From Algoriphagus sp. NG3 (GTDB lineage: Bacteria > Bacteroidota > Bacteroidia > Cytophagales > Cyclobacteriaceae), in the NCBI RefSeq assembly GCF_034119865.1, contig NZ_CP139421.1, forward strand, positions 2,232,001 to 2,296,000: DNA of 64,000 nucleotides, written 5' to 3'. Below, piece after piece: positions 62,493 through 64,000 of this stretch. The number at the start of each line of letters is the position of its first letter. Position 1 is the stretch's first letter. A model generated the notes under the pieces. That model saw only the letters and a list, made by a program, of their open reading frames with translations. It made no database searches and was not told the origin of the DNA. Made by a program: the position numbers and the translations under genes.

Positions 62493-62792
62493 ATGCAAAA
62501 GGGTGGAGCTGTTTACATCATGACCAATCATAGACACACAGTATTATATACAGGGGTGACCAGCGATCTGTTAAGGAGAGTATATGAACATAGAAACAAA
62601 CTTAATCCCAGTTCATTTTCTGCCAAATACAATTTGACCAAGTTAGTTTATTTTGAATCTTTTCACTCCATTGAGGAGGCAATTGCAAGGGAGAAGCAAA
62701 TTAAAGGTGGCAGTAGGAAGAGAAAAGAGGATTTGATAAATTCCCTGAATCCCAATTGGATAGACTTATGGGATGAAGTTAAAGACTGGTAA
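62493..62792 (+). CDS. GIY-YIG nuclease domain protein inside the palindrome array
   Basis: A 99-residue stand-alone GIY-YIG domain. The motif pair is Val7-Tyr8-Ile9 and Tyr19-Thr20-Gly21 (AVYIMTN, VLYTGVTSDLLRRV), the conserved Arg is in LLRRVYEHR (about 28), and Glu67 in AREKQIKGG is the metal ligand. The small family is annotated as endonuclease-like (UPF0213 type) and is often linked with repeats or mobile DNA. Here it is the only gene in a 3-kb array of hairpins. The upstream 40 bases are AT-rich. It may cut hairpin DNA; this is inferred. Confidence 0.87.
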   Translation: MQKGGAVYIMTNHRHTVLYTGVTSDLLRRVYEHRNKLNPSSFSAKYNLTKLVYFESFHSIEEAIAREKQIKGGSRKRKEDLINSLNPNWIDLWDEVKDW

Positions 62793-63068
62793 AGAAAATT
62801 GTGTGTTCGTCATTGCGAGGCCGGAGATCGTCATTGCGAGGTACAGCCTGTCCCGATAGATCGGGAAAGCAATCTTTCAGAGCGTCATTGCGAGGAACGC
62901 GGCAATCTATCAGGGTTCGTCATTGCGAGGCACGAAGCAATCCCGTTTATAATATTTGAGATTGCTTCGGTCGTACCTCCCTCGCAATGACGCAGGGCTT
63001 TCCGTCATTGCGAGGCACAGCCTTCACTTCGGTCAATGTCAGGTCGCAATAAAATAATCCTATTAGCA

Positions 63069-63146
63069 AAACCTGCCAGGTTTACACCTTCGAATTATGA
63101 TGGGCAAGTAGATTTTTGTAGTCCTAAAAGGAAACCTGGCAGGTTT
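63069..63146 (-). repeat. AAACCTG-bounded 80-bp element, copy F
   Basis: Ends AAACCTGCCAGGTTT and AAACCTGGCAGGTTT are both perfect; the middle (ACACCTTCGAATTATGATGG) has drifted and is in the orientation of copies A and B. It lies inside the palindrome array. Confidence 0.75.
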
Positions 63147-63153
63147 GCACTCC

Positions 63154-63530
63154 TGTAAACGTAAAAAGCCCCGGAACAACTCACAAGGAGGATTTCGGGG
63201 CTTTTTGTGCAGGACAGGAACTGTAGCTATTCTATTTGAGATTGCCTGCCTGCGGTAGGCAGGCTTCGGTCGTACCTCCCTCGCAATGACGCAGGACTTT
63301 CCGTCATCGGTAGCGACGCAGGAACGCGGCAATCTATCAGGATTCGTCATTGCGAGGAACGAAGCAATCTCAATTTTCATAGCTAAGATTGCTTCGGTCG
63401 TACCTCCCTCGCAATGACGTGGCACATTCCGTCATTGCGAGCGACACAGGAGCGTGTCAATCTATCAGGATTCGTCATTGCGAGGAACGAAGCAATCCCT
63501 TTAATAATACATGAGATTGCTTCGGTCGTG
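63154..63530 (+). repeat. Segment duplicated inside the array, copy 2
   Basis: Second copy of 61596-61970. The identity spans both the hairpin and the adjoining units, so a recent block duplication, not independent insertion of units, is likely. Confidence 0.8.
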
Positions 63531-64000
63531 CCTCCCTCGCAATGACGCGGTACACTCCGTCATTGCGAGCGACGCAGGAGCGCGGCAATCTATCAGGATT
63601 CGTCATTGCGAGGAACGAAGCAATCCCGTTTATAATATTTGAGATTGCTTCGGTCGTACCTCCCTCGCAATGACGCAGGACTTTCCGTCATCGGTAGCGA
63701 CGCAGGAACGCGGCAATCTATCAGGGTTCGTCATTGCGAGGAACGAAGCAATCCCTTTTATAATACCTGAGATTGCTTCGGTCGTGCCTCCCTCGCAATG
63801 ACGCGGTACACTCCGTCATTGCGAGCGACACAGGAGCGTGTCAATCTATCAGGATTCGTCATTGCGAGGAACGAAGCAATCCCGTTTATAATATTTGAGA
63901 TTGCTTCGGTCGTACCTCCCTCGCAATGACGCAGGACTTTCCGTCATCGGTAGCGACGCAGGAACGCGGCAATCTATCAGGGTTCGTCATTGCGAGGAAC

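Larger units (their letters stand above)
62805..64000. repeat. Array of TCATTGCGAGG long palindromes, part 2
   Basis: Seven more palindromes, continuing past the window edge. The layout and words match part 1; the unit middle varies (GTTTATAATATTTGAGATT, CTTTAATAATACATGAG, AATTTTCATAGCTAAG). An AAACCTG element is embedded at 63069-63146. Confidence 0.92.

Noticed and set aside
61594..63425. Coding frames MPRHCEGGTTEAILAMK and similar within the array
   Set aside because: They arise because the repeat words stay open in one frame; identical proteins appear in each copy and none resembles a family.
60918..64000. CRISPR array
   Set aside because: Units are inverted repeats of variable period, the spacers are themselves repeated, and no cas gene is present.

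Overview
The window looks like a chromosomal segment of a Bacteroidota bacterium, most likely from the Cytophagales/Cyclobacteriaceae (Algoriphagus-like). The evidence is three SusC receptors (two with SusD partners), two ECF sigma/FecR pairs, promoters with the Bacteroidota -7 signature TAnnTTTG, weak Shine-Dalgarno signals, and a 3-keto-sugar type DUF1080 gene. The genus is an inference. No rRNA, tRNA or CRISPR was seen.

Layout. 1-8.3 kb (minus strand): a polysaccharide-utilisation block with a GH95-like DUF5703 enzyme, a GH28 pectinase-type lipoprotein, an ECF sigma factor, a FecR anti-sigma and a SusC receptor cut by the window edge. 9-11.2 kb: a methyltransferase and an orphan lipoprotein. 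11.6-18.1 kb: a GbsR/MarR-controlled RND efflux operon followed by a carrier-protein-like gene that lacks the phosphopantetheine serine. 18.4-21.2 kb: a RAYT/IS200-like transposase between long direct repeats, a divergent HxlR/DoxX pair with a double palindromic operator, and an AraC regulator with a CxxC metal-binding front end. 21.5-33.1 kb: a complete ECF/FecR/SusC/SusD/DUF1080/cytochrome c locus. 33.5-39.7 kb: a short sugar transferase, a four-gene phage-like cassette (DUF5675 and membrane proteins) and much repeat-rich DNA.

39.7-45.5 kb holds the most interesting locus. It has a LanB-type dehydratase, a LytTR response regulator and histidine kinase, and a previously uncalled 51-codon ORF at 44221-44376 whose tail is rich in Ser/Thr with one Cys, as expected of a dehydrated-peptide precursor. 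Direct repeats of a TTGTCCCAA-like 9-mer, spaced exactly 21 bp as LytTR proteins prefer, lie upstream of the dehydratase, this ORF and a MauE-like gene. This suggests a quorum-like or stress-controlled peptide system without a visible cyclase. 45.1-53.3 kb continues with MauE, a DUF6520 small secreted protein, SusD, SusC and a thioredoxin-like protein that has lost its resolving cysteine.

54.2-55.3 kb is a small XRE/DUF6934/51-residue-protein module with a perfect operator palindrome. 56.9-60.9 kb carries surface-polysaccharide genes (WecA/MraY-type transferase, short sugar transferase, Wzi-like protein). 60.9-64.0 kb is an array of about 18 long palindromes interrupted by a single GIY-YIG nuclease gene.

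Intergenic DNA is unusually rich in several repeat families: an 80-bp AAACCTGSCAGGTTT-bounded element (6 copies), a CCGTTTCAACGG element (5 copies), a structurally conserved two-hairpin family, CAGTCGCAG microsatellite-like tracts and the TCATTGCGAGG palindromes.
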